From Mytilinidion resinicola (taxonomy: Eukaryota > Ascomycota > Dothideomycetes > Mytilinidiales > Mytilinidiaceae): a stretch of DNA of 64,000 bases. The position numbers and the translations under genes were made by a program. The notes below the pieces were generated by a model, which saw nothing but the letters and a program-made list of their open reading frames with translations, did no database searches and was not told where the DNA came from. This document shows positions 10,791 through 23,129 of the stretch, one piece after another. The number at the start of each line of letters is the position of its first letter. Within the stretch, counting starts at the first letter, position 1. Location of the stretch: positions 1,759,080 to 1,823,079 of the forward strand of contig NW_022985445.1 of NCBI RefSeq assembly GCF_010093595.1, in the 5' to 3' direction.

Positions 10791-12586
10791 ATGTCGGCCT
10801 TCAGTCGCAACCTCTGCAGCACCGCATCCCGCACCATCAGACAGCGAGCTAGCATCGCCTGCAAAGCGACGCGACCAATTGCTCTGACCGCCGCCCGCAC
10901 TCCCCTCCTTCAGCGTGCTGCCATTGCCGCTCCCTTCTCGACATCCTCTTCCTTCCGCAGCATGGCTCCTATTGTGCCGAGCAACCGCGAATTCGACCCC
11001 GAAATCAAGGACATCGCCAATTATGTGCACAATGTGGCAGTGGATACCCCCCTCGCTGTATAACATCCCTCCCTGAAATCCTAGAAAATCTGCTAATTGT
11101 ATCCGAATAGATTGACACCGCGCGGTGGATCTTAATAGACACTCTGGGCTGCGGTCTGAAAGCACTTGAATTCGAGCAATGCACGAACATCCTCGGCCCC
11201 GTAGTGGAAGGCACCGTGGTGCCAAATGGTACAAAGGTGCCCGGCACGTCGTACCAGCTCGACCCTGTCAAGGGCGCTTTCAACATTGGTGCTACTATCC
11301 GGTGGTTGGACTTCAACGACTGCTGGCTCGCTGCTGAGTGGGGTCACCCCTCAGACAACCTCGGAGCTATTCTAGCTGTTGCGGATTGGGCATCGCGGAC
11401 AAACAAGAACGGCGGAAAAGTAGGCAATGGCAAGGTGTTCAAGATCAGGGATGTGCTCGAAGCCATGATTAGGGCGCACGAGATTCAAGGCTGCTTGGCC
11501 TTGGAGAACTCGTTCAACAAGGTCGGTCTGGACCACGTTTTGTTGGTCAAGGTTGCCTCCACTGCCGTTGTGTCTCAGATGCTCGGCTTGACCGAGTCTC
11601 AAACCCGGGATGCCGTGTCCCAGGCATGGGCTGACGGTCAAGATTTGAGGACATACAGACACTCGCCCAACACCATGTCGCGAAAGTCATGGGCTGCAGG
11701 TAATGCCTGCGAAAGGGCTGTCAACCTTGTCCTGAAGGTGGCTGGTGGTGAGGGTGGAATGCCCACAGTTCTGTCAGCTCCAACATGGGGTTTCTACGAT
11801 GTGAACTTTGGTGGCAAGCCCTTCCAGTTCCAAAGACCATATGGCAGCTACGTCATGGAGAACGTGCTGTTCAAGGTCTCTTACCCAGGTTAGTTTTCTT
11901 AAATACATCTCATATTTACTTCTAACCGCCTATTGTAGCTGAATTCCACTCCCAAACCGCTGTCGAGGCCGCCCAGAAGCTCAACAAGAAGCTAAAGGCG
12001 CTGGGCAAGACTGCCGAAGACATTGAAAGCGTTGTAAACAGGACTCACGAAGCTTGCATCCGTATCATCGACAAGCAATTCAAGCCCATGGACAATTTCG
12101 CCGACCGTGACCATTGCGTCCAGGTACGTGTGCAATCTGTTTCTGAGAGACGAAACACTGATAAGGTCTCAGTATATGGTATCCACCATGTTTGTGTTCG
12201 ACCGTCTAGAAGCTAGCGACTACTCCGATGGCGGCGAGGCGGCAACATCAGCGCTCGTCGAGTCTCTCCGACAACGTATTTCTTGCGTAGAAGACCCCCA
12301 GTTCACCGCCGACTACCATGACCCAGAGAAGCGCACCATTTCCAACGCTCTGACCGTGAAGCTAAAGGATGGAACCGTCCTCGACGAGGAAGTTGTTGAG
12401 GTTCCGTTGGGCCACAGGCTCCGACGTGAAGAGGCGAAGCCCCATATTCTCGAAAAGTATAAGAGGCATCTCGGACCGCATTTCCCGGCGGAACACGTCG
12501 ATAAGCTCGTCAAGCTCGGCACGGATGCCAAGACCTTGGATGAGATGGACGTTGACACATACGTCGACCTATATGTGAAGAACTAA
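10791..12586 (+). CDS. prpD: Mitochondrial 2-methylcitrate dehydratase (MmgE/PrpD family)
   Basis: Four exons, 10791-11057, 11111-11888, 11939-12123 and 12173-12586, give 547 residues. Residues 1 to about 60 are rich in Arg, Ala and Ser with no acid, as in a mitochondrial presequence. The PrpD fold follows, with [12 protein letters not shown], a [11 protein letters not shown] stretch and WGHPSDNLG around the active site. The C-terminal domain carries [14 protein letters not shown]. The enzyme dehydrates 2-methylcitrate to 2-methyl-cis-aconitate in the methylcitrate cycle, which detoxifies propionyl-CoA from odd-chain fatty acids and branched amino acids. No other gene of the cycle is nearby, as is usual in fungi. 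Substrate is inferred from family; other PrpD-like hydratases exist. Confidence 0.92.
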
Positions 12587-14697
12587 TTTGGCTTCTGGAT
12601 CTGGAGTCCTAGGTAGATTAAGAAAATCGGAAATGACTTCTACGGCTGATTTAAAAGCTATGAAATAAATCTTTTCAAATATTAAGAGCCTAAGTCTTTC
12701 TGTATCTTGACTTCAGTCCATATTTATTTCCTTCTCTTTCTGGACTGCGTTTCCTGACAATGTTGTGTTTCTGCATGCAATGACGTTTTCCGGCATCTTT
12801 ATCGTCATTCCCTGCATATCCAACGTGCATTTATCGTGCCGTTTTCGCTTCTCGTGACACCCGATGTCAGCCCTGAAAACGTGTTCATGTCGTGTCATAT
12901 CGATGCAGTCGAATAGGGTTTTGCCCTGAATTGGTGTGGCCACGGATTTGTCTAAGGCTGTCGCTCACCAACGTATGGATGTACTCTGGAGTACCCCGTG
13001 GGGCGTCGTGGGGTGGCTCTAAATACGGAGAGCTCCCCTCCGTACAATAAGCATCAGGCTCTTGACGACATCGAGCGGGTACTAATGGTTCTGGACGCTG
13101 GATGACTTCACAGCGCCTTGGCCACCATTTTTCGACCTCGCCAGACGTCTTCCGGAACCTAGAGGGAGGACATTTGAGATCAATACTAGGCATGGAGGAA
13201 CGAGCGTTGAAGCGTGATTGGAAATTGTCACACGATAATGGGGACCCGGTGCTTCATAAAGACCTGGCGACAAGGACCTCTGCAGTCCAGATCGATGAGC
13301 ATTAGCAATCCGGCCCTTTCCCCGTTGATGGTCCAGAGCGCGTCGCATTCCCACCCGTTTGACATAATCGGTGTTTGGATTCCAGGATGATGCTGAGCGC
13401 TACGGAGGAAGTTGTGAGAGCCGATTGCTGGCGTGATAATGTGTAGCCTGTGGACCAGAGAGCATGAAAGCTGATGCATCGAATGTTGTGGCGAGACTGC
13501 AATGAAAGGTGCTAGAGGAGAAAATGCAAGAGGTAGTTCTGCATACGGAGATGTTTGGGTGCTGAACGTTGCACTTGGTCATGCACTGTTTGTGTAGCTC
13601 CGCAGTAGGCGTGATATAATCCTGGGCAGAGGACATCGGCCTAGTAGATCGGTAACTCTCATTGCATATTTTGCTACCGCATTCACTGATGATGCGTTGG
13701 CTTACTCCAAAAAGAACAGCAGTCAAAGTACTGCGTTATGCTTGCAGCTATTCATGGATCAATGCATTTCGAATGCGATGCCCAGGTTTTAGTCACTGTG
13801 GAAAAAGAGTAGAATTTGATACCTTCTCAAGCTCGAAGTTGTTCTAAAATACATCGTTTGGATTTAATGCAGTTAGCGTATCACGTGAATGAGAAGGCGT
13901 GGACTCGCCCTGCGCTGCTTGAAGTTGCAAGACAAAATTTGAGATACAAAGAAGGCAATGCAGTGTCTCCGCGATACTGTAGTGCATGAGATCGGGATGG
14001 TAAGTCGTTGCCGTTTTTGTATCTTTCCCAATGTTGTCTAGCGTCGCGCAGGGATGAATCTCCTTGCCCACCTTCTGCCACAGCTTTCTTAACCTTCACT
14101 AACGATACCATGCTCATCTCGGAAGCAGCCTGCGGGAACACCATCATCTGTGTTCCTGTAACACATCATTACTCTCCTGTCGCGATGCATGTCATGCTGA
14201 GTGCATGCGATTACATTGACACTGACGGTCTGCATCTGCATTTGTCAGGTATGCCTCTCTACAGGGCAGCTCTAAGACATACGCCATCTCTTCCATCTCT
14301 GATCAGGGAAATGCCGTTAGCTTGCGAAGCGACATGAGTCCCTAGCCGCCGTCTTATTGGAAACACTAAATATTGAGTTAGTGGCACGATTCGTACCTCG
14401 CCCAATTGGTTTGGTGACATGTAACTAGCCTCAAGCTCGCATGGCGAGTCTTTGGGACCTGTCCCGCTGAATCAGGATGCCAGCCTTTGCTTCAGCGTCA
14501 ATCATACCTCTGGCCTCGTTTGCTTAGCATCGATTTAAGAATTTAGAATTCTATCTTCGACTTTGCAATGTACCTCAGCATCCTAGGTCGCCTACATTTT
14601 CTTACTCCGAGAATATCATCTATTACCTGCTCACTAGCTAGGGCTGCGGTGGCCTTCTGCTCTACTATGCTATTCCTTTCACCGCATACTTTGTATC
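12587..14697. other. 2.1-kb spacer without a supported gene
   Basis: Several open frames of 60-109 codons occur on both strands, but none has coding composition, splice continuity or a known motif. I also looked for relics of transposon proteins and found nothing I could defend. The right end should carry the GH16 promoter. Confidence 0.5.
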
Positions 14698-16179
14698 ATG
14701 CATCCCTCTCCTCATTCCAGCGAGGCTGTCGCTGCTCAAGCAAGGATCTCTCTTGTCGATGCAATCCCTACTGTTTCTCTACCAGAAGATAACACTGACC
14801 ACTTTGAAACTCCCGATGGATCTAGTCAAGCATCAGGGGGTTCATCTTTCTCAACCCAAACGTCCACCACGGGCTTTGAATTTATGCAGCAACAATATTT
14901 CCACTCTCGCCGAATCAAGAAAGGTTCCGTCGAGAAACCATGGCTAGATAGGAAGGATTCACGAGAGAAATGGGTAACCATAATTCCGCTTATTGGGATT
15001 TTTGTAGGGTTAGCCATATCCGGGATATTGATATGGGATGGACTAAGGTCTGTTGTCAATCACAAATACTGCGAGGTCCTGATTGAAGACTTCTCCGGTG
15101 GACTGAATAAGGCCATTTGGACTAGGGAGGTCGAGGTTGGTGGTTTCGGGTGAGTATTGTGCGATCAACTCAGACCTGAGTGCTAACGGCTCGCCACAGC
15201 AACGGCCAATTCGAAATGACTACCGATACCGATGAGAACGCCTTCATCGATGAAGATGGAGTGCTCGTCATTGAGCCGACTCTTCAAGATGCTAGCCTTA
15301 TCGAACGAAGCAACGTGATTGATTTGAGAAATCATGGCTGTACCTCAGAGCTCTGGTACGATTGTATTGTTGGCACGAACGTAACCAACGGCACCATCGT
15401 GAATCCTGTCAAGTCAGTTCGTATCAATACGAAACTCGGGGCCTCCATCAGATACGGTCGCGTTGAAGTCACGGCAAAATTGCCCGCTGGAGATTGGCTT
15501 TGGCCAGCTATTTGGATGCTACCAAAGGGCAATGAATATGGAGCATGGCCGAAATCTGGGGAAGTCGATATTATGGAGTCTCGTGGGAATAATTACTCGT
15601 ATGGTCAAGGTGGTAACAACATCATTAGCAGCACTCTCCACTGGGGACCTAATTCTGCCAATGATGGATGGTATCGCAACAACGTGAAGCTCAAAGCTGT
15701 CCATGCCACATATGCTGATGGTTACCACACATTTGGTCTAGAGGCGAGTGGATCCCTTTCTATGCATGGACCATGCTGATATCGACTAGTGGAGTGAAAA
15801 GTATATCTTCACCTATGTCGATAGCCGACTCCTTCAGGTTATGTACAAGCACTACAACAAGCCTTTATGGGACGTCGGTCAGTTTCCGCTCTCTGACAGC
15901 AACGGCACCCGTCTCGTCGACCCGTGGAGTTTCACCGGTAACCCAGCCACTCCCTTCGATCAAGATTTCTATCTCATCTTGAATGTTGCCGTTGGCGGCA
16001 CAAATGGCTGGTTCAAGGATGGTGCAGTTGGCAAGCCTTGGGTTGACGCAAGCCCGACATCGAAGAAGGACTTCTGGAATGCACGCAATCAATGGTACCC
16101 TACGTGGGAGAAGACAGGGCAGATGAAAATCAAGAGCGTGAAGATGTGGCAACAAGCGGGCTACAACGGGTGCAAGTAA
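14698..16179 (+). CDS. Membrane-anchored GH16 family beta-glucanase / transglycosylase
   Basis: Three exons, 14698-15149, 15200-15743 and 15790-16179, give 461 residues. Residues 1-91 are a Ser/Thr-rich cytosolic tail ending in basic residues. Residues about 92-113 form one membrane helix, so this is a type II membrane protein with the enzyme outside the cell or in the lumen. The GH16 core has AGDWLWPAIWMLP and the catalytic signature GEVDIMES (nucleophile E272, D274, acid/base E277). HTFGLEW, interrupted by intron 2, follows, and the C-terminus ends YNGCK. Several N-x-S/T sites fit glycosylation. GH16 enzymes of this type act on beta-1,3(4)-glucans of the wall; exact specificity is unknown. 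Intron 2 has an unusual GC donor (GAG|GCGAGT), forced by the reading frame. Confidence 0.88.
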
Positions 16180-18394
16180 TCGACTGTGGCTTTTCTGGTG
16201 CTATTCCCCTTCGCATCTATGAGCTCATACGATCGCTATGGTATTTTCTAGTTGGAAGTCTTGCGAGTCTTTTGGGACAATCGTCTGTTTTGGTTTTGAG
16301 CATTGTGCAATGGAAGTGCATGAACTGCAAGACCCAAAGATGCCACTACCATCTGGTTTTCTACGTAGGAGCTCTACATTGCGGCTTCGGCAGCTGTTCA
16401 ACAATGACGCTAGCAGCAGATCACTTTCTTTACCACCTTCTTGGTCTCTACCGCACCTAGCGCACACTGCGGGGAAACGATTCAGGCTCGTCGGTACCTT
16501 GGGCATTGCATTGAGCCCTAGCCTATGTATTCTGGGAACAGTCGCAACTTTTCAATTCGATACTGTAGTAAACTTCATCGCCCCGCGACTTTGGAATAAT
16601 GCTAGGTCCCGCGGCTATCGGTTGGAGCCGATTAGAGCCGCTTTTAGAACACCGGAGAAACCCAACGCCACGTGAGGTACGACCCCACTAAGTCTGGACC
16701 ACAACGCATTTCCGCCTCCTTGTACATTATTCACCTTCTATCTCATCACGCAGTCTATCGGCATTGGTGGTGTCCACGACATCAGCACCCAATTGTAGGA
16801 GTTCAACGGTCACACCACACTGCATACGACCCTATCGATAATCCGCTGTTTCATCTCCCGACGAAGCATTCTTTGCATGTCTACATACTCTGCATGAGCC
16901 TGTTTGTGGCTTCTACAGTGCGTGGCTGCTGTCACTCATGCTTCAACCCGTGACATATGTCTCGCAGCTTGCAGACGCAGGTCCGGCAGTGACATCCGAT
17001 AGTCGTCGGAGAATTTGAAGAGCACATGTCCGACAATGGCCTCAATACCGGATTGTGTATTTGTAACACGGGAAACCAATGCAGAAAAGCGCTGTTTATC
17101 CCGAGTGGTACGACTCGCAAAGATAGAAAACCGAATACTCCATCAATACTAAAAGTTGGACTTGTTTTGGCTCCCAATTCACTCACTGAGGTCGTACTAG
17201 GGCTTAGAAACGTATTGTCTCCTACCAATTGAGCAAGCTTCCTCGTTGGATACGGAGACGAGAAGCCATTGTCAAGAAATCATTTCAGATGGCGTACATC
17301 GAATGCCGCTTTGCCGTAACCGGTCTGAGCGGGGATGACTCACACCGGTGGCCAATCATAATCCCACTTCAATTTCCTTCCCGTCTTTCATCATTACTCT
17401 CCACTGTGCAGTTCCGTCAACAGTATACGTGGCAAGCCCCTGTCAGTTGATAGCTGATGCTTGTACGTGCTGAACGACCTTTTTCAACCACACCGGGCAA
17501 ATTGCCCAGGCCGTCTACGAACACAGTGTACACTGATGGCATCAGAAAGCAACTTCCAGACATTCGCCATCCAAATACCGCAACAACCTGTCTTGCTCAG
17601 CCACCGATCTAGACCCCCAACTCTACATCATTGTGGGCTCGCTGTGGCAATGGTTCCATCGAAGACGCTCGGGCTGGGGCTGTAGCGCTCCGAACTCATT
17701 GAAAATGCGCGACCATGCGTACGTTCGCCACGAAATGCCACGCGAAGCCCCATAAAAGAAACTCCGAATAGGGGTTTTGTTACCGAAATAGATAGATGTC
17801 GGCTATGAGGTACAGCGGATCTGGGAGTGAGCGGTGCTGGTATGGCTTGTTCTCACGGATGGTTCCAGGTCTGGCCAAGCGAATTCTCTTCCATGACCTA
17901 CGATCTAGCTCGTATTTACTAGTTTCCACTCGATATATGGTCCGAGGCCTTATGGCGGAGTAGTTTCTGCCCTTGCGAATTGGATTCAGCCCGATAGTCC
18001 TAGTTCGGCTGTCAAGCCCTTGCGGAACGCAATACATCCTGTCGCATTGCCTTTCAGGGTCTTTCCAGGGTTTTCCGTTGCGCCATAGTGGGAACTGTTC
18101 CAGCTTCATCCCAGCTCTCAGCCCGTAGGGCTATGGCATGATAAGCCTTTCGCATGAAATGCACGGGACCTTGAATATGCTAACTTTTGAAGAAGCCTAC
18201 ACCTTGATATCGGTTTTATCTAGGTGACTATTCTTATAGGCACGATATTTAGTTCAAATACTTCTACTCGCTCACTTTCCAACATCCGTTTGCGCCTTGA
18301 GCGTACCGCGCTCGTTTCAAGATCCGGCGACAGAAGATCTGCAGAAGCCATTTTCTCATCCCCACTCAGCTCAAACAGTCTGGGCCGCCCCATC
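16180..18394. other. 2.2-kb spacer without a supported gene
   Basis: Short frames on both strands show no recognisable motif or splice chain. The right 200 bp should be the promoter and 5' UTR of the GT2 gene; an in-frame upstream ATG at 18224 would extend that protein by 57 residues. No repeat structure seen. Confidence 0.45.
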
Positions 18395-21247
18395 ATGGCT
18401 TCCAGCTTTGACAATGAGAAGCAACAGGATGGATCTAGGTCATCAAGCAGCTCTCGAACAACGGCTCCAATATCTCTAAATCCTTCGACGCTCCTTAACG
18501 ACAGAATGACGCCGCCTTCTCCAAGGTTTTTCGAAGGTTCGCTCACACCGGCTAGTCAGGGCTCATCGAGGCCCTCTTACGCCGGATCACTACATTCGCT
18601 TCAGAGTAGAAGCTTCGTGGAAGATATCAAGCATGAAGTAATGGTAAATTACATCTTTCAACAGCAATGTGGGAGGCTATGGGTTGGCGATGGAAGCGGA
18701 GAGCTGGAGGGTGTCCTACTCCGGAAGCATAGAGGATATTACATGGCATGTCCGCCGCAGCTACTAGATTCCGCTTTTGCTCAATACTGCGCAGAGTTGA
18801 ATGTTCAGGTAAGTTTTCTACCATCACGTACTACACAAGACTGATTGGGCTAGGTTACTATGACCGTAAACTCTCGAGTTGTGAAGGCATTTCTCCAATG
18901 GTCGCCGGAAGCAAGGGACGTCCCCCTCAGGAATGGTCTACGAGTCCAGATATTACCCACGATCGACGACCTACCCAGAGCCCGGAAGAACCAATTCGCC
19001 GCATTCATAGCATCTGAGCTGTTGTTGGTCGTTTGGGACGACGAAGCCATGAACATTATGACGAGAGCAAAAGCAATTGAGAACGAGCTTATGGATTTGG
19101 TATGGAAGACTGGTGAACCGGAAGAGGAGGAAGAAGGCGAGAAGAAGCGACCTGCTATTGTAGGGACTGAGATCGACGAAGAGAGTGGCGATTTCAAACC
19201 AGAGAAGAGGCCGACGCATATACAGAATGCTGTGCTGGTTTGCTTTACATTCCTGATAATTATCGTTATGTTAGGAGCAGGTTTTAGGGCGGTTGCTATT
19301 GAGATCATGGTTGATAGAGGCTATGTCCGACTGGCTTTTCTTGCACTCACGCCTGTTCAAATATTCTTCACGCTTGTCAGTCAATCTTCATTATACGTCC
19401 AGATTGAGTCTAATCCGATCGCAGTTTTTCGTCCAAGTCGTCGTTGGATGCATCGTGCAATGTATCGGCCCCGTCCGCCAGATGACCACTAATTCACGAT
19501 ACTACTCCGCGCTCCTTCCACGTAGACTTACCAGTCGAACTCTCCCTCACATAACCATACAATGCCCAGTCTACAAAGAAGGGCTCGCTTCCGTCATTGC
19601 GCCCACCGTCAAGTCCATTAAACAAGCCATGTCGACGTACGAACTTCAGGGAGGCTCTGCAAATATGTTCATCAACGATGACGGGATGCAGATCATCGGT
19701 GAAGCAGAGCGCTTAGCTCGGATTGAGTTCTACGCTGATCACAGCATTGGGTGGACTGCAAGACCCAAGGACGGCGATAATGGTTTCGTTCGAAGGGGAA
19801 AGTTCAAGAAGGCGTCGAATATGAACTTTGGGCTCATGTTATCCAATTCAGTCGAGGAAAAACTTGCGCAGGTGCCTCGCGAAGAAGACTGGACTCAAGC
19901 CGATGAAGCTCAAGAGTATGACAGATGCCTCAAAGAGGTTCTTGAGCATAATGAACACGCGTGGGCCGACGGCAATATTCGAGTTGGTGATTATATTCTC
20001 CTAAGTAAGTATTCTTGTCTGAAATTATCAGAAAACTGTACTGACTTATTCCCCAGTTGACTCCGATACCCGCGTTCCTGCCGACTGTCTTCTTGATGCT
20101 TCTAGCGAGATGGAGCAGTCGCCTGAAGTCGGTATCATGCAATTCTCGTCCGGGGTTATGCAGGTTGTTCACACCTATTTCGAAAACGGGTATGCATGTT
20201 CTCTTCCCTTTCGTATGGCCAGCATCTGAAATTCCTAGCATCACCTTCTTCACCAACATAATCTACACCGCGATAAAATACACCGTCTCCAATGGCGATG
20301 TCGCTCCCTTCGTCGGCCACAACGCCATCCTCCGCTGGTCCGCCCTCCAATCCGTCTCCTTCACTGACGGCGAGAGCTACGAGAAATTCTGGTCCGAGTC
20401 CCATGTCTCGGAGGACTTCGACATGTCTCTCCGGCTCCAAGTCGCCGGCTACACGATCCGCCTCGCCGCCTGGGCCGGCGCCGGCTTCAAAGAAGGCGTA
20501 TCCCTCACCGTCTACGATGAGCTCGCCCGCTAGGAGAAATACGCCTACGGCTGCAACGAGCTTCTCTTCAACTCTATCCGCCTCCGGATAACGCGTGGGC
20601 CATTCACACCTCTTTTCTGCCGCTTCCTGAGCTCGAATATCCGCTTTACCTCCAAGACCACGACACTCTCGTACATAGGGACCTACTACGCCATCGGCGC
20701 CGCCTGGATCCTGACGACAGTCAATTACTTCGCCGTCGGCTGGTTCAACGGCTACCTGGATAAGTACTACATCGACTCCTGGAAAGTGTGGTTCAGCATC
20801 GTGCTCGTCTTCAACGGGCTCGGCAACATCTCATTAGCCGTAATGCGCTACCGCACCGGCGAATCCGCCTTCCTCCCCGCGCTAATCGAAAACTCCAACT
20901 GGGTCTTCATGCTCGCGATCTTCCTGGGCGGGCTGAGCCTGCATGTCTCGCAGGCGCTGCTGGCGCATATGTTCGAGGTGGATATGAGCTAGGGCGCGAC
21001 GAGTAAGGAGGCGGAGTTTTCGAACTTCTTTATTGAGGTGTCGAAGGTGCTGAGGCGGTTTAAGGTGAGTATTGCGTTCTCGGTGGTTGGGATAGGGGGC
21101 ATGGTGGTGCTGGCGAGGCCGCCGTTTGTGCCGCTTGATTGGAGGATTACGGATTTTGTGGCGATTTTGCCTATGGCGACGGTGGCGGCGAGCCATCTGC
21201 TGCTTCCTATTGCGCTGAATCCGGCGCTGATGACGTTTTCTTGGTAG
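18395..21247 (+). pseudogene. GT2 family polysaccharide synthase with two in-frame TAG codons
   Basis: Five exons, 18395-18808, 18854-19375, 19425-20004, 20057-20189 and 20239-21247, keep one frame of 886 codons, but codons 648 (20531-20533) and 801 (20990-20992) are TAG. The N-terminus is a Ser-rich cytosolic region. Membrane helices start near residue 235. The processive GT-A domain follows, with CPVYKEG, DSDTRVP (about 507-513) and SEDFDMSLRL. Flanking residues suggest both stops replace Trp, in LAR*EKYAYG and DMS*GATSKEAEF. The first sits where (Q/R)xxRW-type synthases keep their Trp. TGG to TAG is CpA to TpA on the other strand, the RIP signature. After the second stop the frame stays clean to ...ALMTFSW. 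It would have made a cell-surface polysaccharide; product unknown. Truncation at 647 would lose the last membrane helices. Stop readthrough or a sequencing error are alternatives. Confidence 0.85.
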
Positions 21248-21258
21248 GGGCTGATATA

Positions 21259-22850
21259 CGCTCTCAGAACCTTTATATCTTGCTTCTCGATTTATGCATG
21301 GGCATGAGGCGACTGGAACGGTCCACTGTGTAGCAGATAGCAAGTAATATAGGCTTCATTTAGGGTTTAGCAGAATATACACATCTTGCTCCCCATTTCG
21401 CGCATAGACATGAGATGGCTCAAACAATCCGGTAGGCTACCAAAAAGCAAGCAATATAGGCGTGATTTAGGCCGGTAGAATATATATCTAGCTTTTGATT
21501 AGCAGTGACCACAACCTAATTCACGCTCTCAGAATAGTTACATCTTCCTTCTCATTTCGTGCATGGACATGAGGTGGCTGGAGGGGTTTGGTTGGGTACC
21601 AAAAAGCACGGAATGTAGTCCTAGTTGGAAGGCTTGTAGAAAATACATCTAGCTTTAGATTAGCAGTGATTACAAACTAATTTAGGGCCCCAGAACCTTT
21701 ACATCTCGTTCCTGAATTCGTGCATAGGCTGGAAGCGGCTAAGGTAGTTTAGGAGGCTGGAAATTCGCACGCGGAGTAGCCCCAGATCTAAGGGCTGGTA
21801 GAAAGTTGCATGTGGTATTCGGTTAGCAGTACTCACAACCTGATTTACAGCTTCCAAACCTTTACATTTCATTTCCTGAATCCTGTATAGTCATGAGGGG
21901 GCTCGGATGGTTTAGGAGGCTTGAAACCCGTATGCAGCAAAGCCTTGATTTAGTGCTTAGTAGAACTTACATATAGTTTCTCAATAGCAGTAATCATGAC
22001 CTGATTTACAGCCTCCAAATCTTTACATCTTGTTTTTTTGAAACGTGCATGGGCATGAGGTGGTTCCCGTAGCTTTGTGACTGCTGGAATTCCTCTTGAG
22101 CTTTGACCTGTAGATCCTCATGTAGATCCATATAATCTATAGGCTCGGCATACACCTTCGCCTCTACATCCACAGTAAGCGTAGATCTATACAGCTTCAG
22201 TACGTATGAGTACGTAGCTGCGGCATCAGCTTCAGTCCTACTTAGCCTCACAAAGTCACGTTACTCTCCTTTCACCTACGTATATAAGCTCACTCATTCA
22301 CTACAATACAAACTCATGTTCAATTCAATCTATCTGACGAACTTTTGGCGATTCCGTCAACAATCACTTTATAGGTTGCCAAAATACACGCCGCAAAGCC
22401 CTGATATCAGGCCTAATACAGTTTACACCTAATGTTCGGTCAGCAATAATCACAACTCGGTTTACAGTATCCAAACCTTTACATCTCGATCTTCGTTTCT
22501 TTCATAGGCGTGACGCGGCTCAGGTCGTTTTGTAGGCTATCAAACCGCACTTAGTAGAAGCCTGATTCCGAGTAGGATAGATTAAACATCTAGAGTCAGC
22601 TTAGCAGTAACCACAAGCTGATTTGCAGCCTCAAAACCTTTATATCCTGTTTCTCAATTCCTGCATAGGCGTGAGGCGGTTCAGGTAGCCTTAATAGGTA
22701 CAAAATCGTATATAGCAGAGGCCTGATTCCGCGCATAATGAGTCAAACACCTAGATTCAAGTTAGCAGTAAATATAGCCTAATTTGCAACCTCAAAACCT
22801 TTACATCCTATTTTTCAATTCTTGCATAGGCATGACACGTCTCGAATAGT
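21259..22850. repeat. Decayed tandem satellite, 161-bp unit, about eight copies
   Basis: A motif near AACCTTTACATCTYGTTTCTBAATTC, then TGCATAGGCATGAGGCGGCT, then TTAGCAGTAATCACAACCTGATTTACAG, recurs. The ACATCT anchor falls at 21275, 21381, 21540, 21701, 21864, 22025, 22481, 22642 and 22803. Successive gaps are 159-163 bp except the first (106, an internal deletion) and the 22025-22481 gap, which holds an extra segment of about 295 bp. Units differ at many sites, so the array is old. It begins about 10 bases after the stop of the broken GT2 gene. No coding content. Confidence 0.9.
22077..22367. mobile_element. About 290-bp insertion inside the satellite (MITE- or LTR-like)
   Basis: One satellite unit is split. 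The foreign segment starts GTGACTGCTGGAATTC and ends GACGGAATC-complement then CAACAATCAC, so its ends are imperfect inverted repeats (GTGAYTGYTG). The flanks share CTTT/TTT as a possible target duplication. Inside are a TATATAAGC box and an open minus-strand frame of 81 codons. The TG...CA termini also permit reading it as a solo LTR. I cannot choose between a MITE and a solo LTR. Confidence 0.5.
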
Positions 22851-23129
22851 GAAGCAAAATCGCAAAGAATCGGCAATTCAGCCTCGAATTTCTAGGGTCG
22901 GTCTCTTGTGGAAACAAAGGAAAAACAAAGGAAAAAGTCAGTCTCGGCCCCCCTCTCGCTATCACCCCTTTTAGGCCTCTATCTGCTGCCAGAAGCACCG
23001 AAAACCACCACAGAATCTACCGAGCACTGACCAAACGCACAAGAGAACCGCCCAAACCAACTACGCACCGCACACGCTCGCCGCCCAACCAGCAGCCGCA
23101 ACCGCGCCGACCTCGCCCCCTCCCCGTGC
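22851..23129. other. Spacer between the satellite and the RRM gene
   Basis: 279 bp that includes the RRM gene's 3' UTR. A short direct repeat of GGAAAAACAAA lies near 22915-22940. Nothing else seen. Confidence 0.4.

Noticed and set aside
12587..14697. A gene in the 12.6-14.7 kb spacer (frames near 13400-13726 and 14008-14337)
   Set aside because: Frames are short, uncoordinated between strands and lack splice signals or motifs.
21259..22850. CRISPR-like array
   Set aside because: The regular 161-bp units are whole-unit tandem repeats without short repeats and unique spacers, and the genome is fungal.
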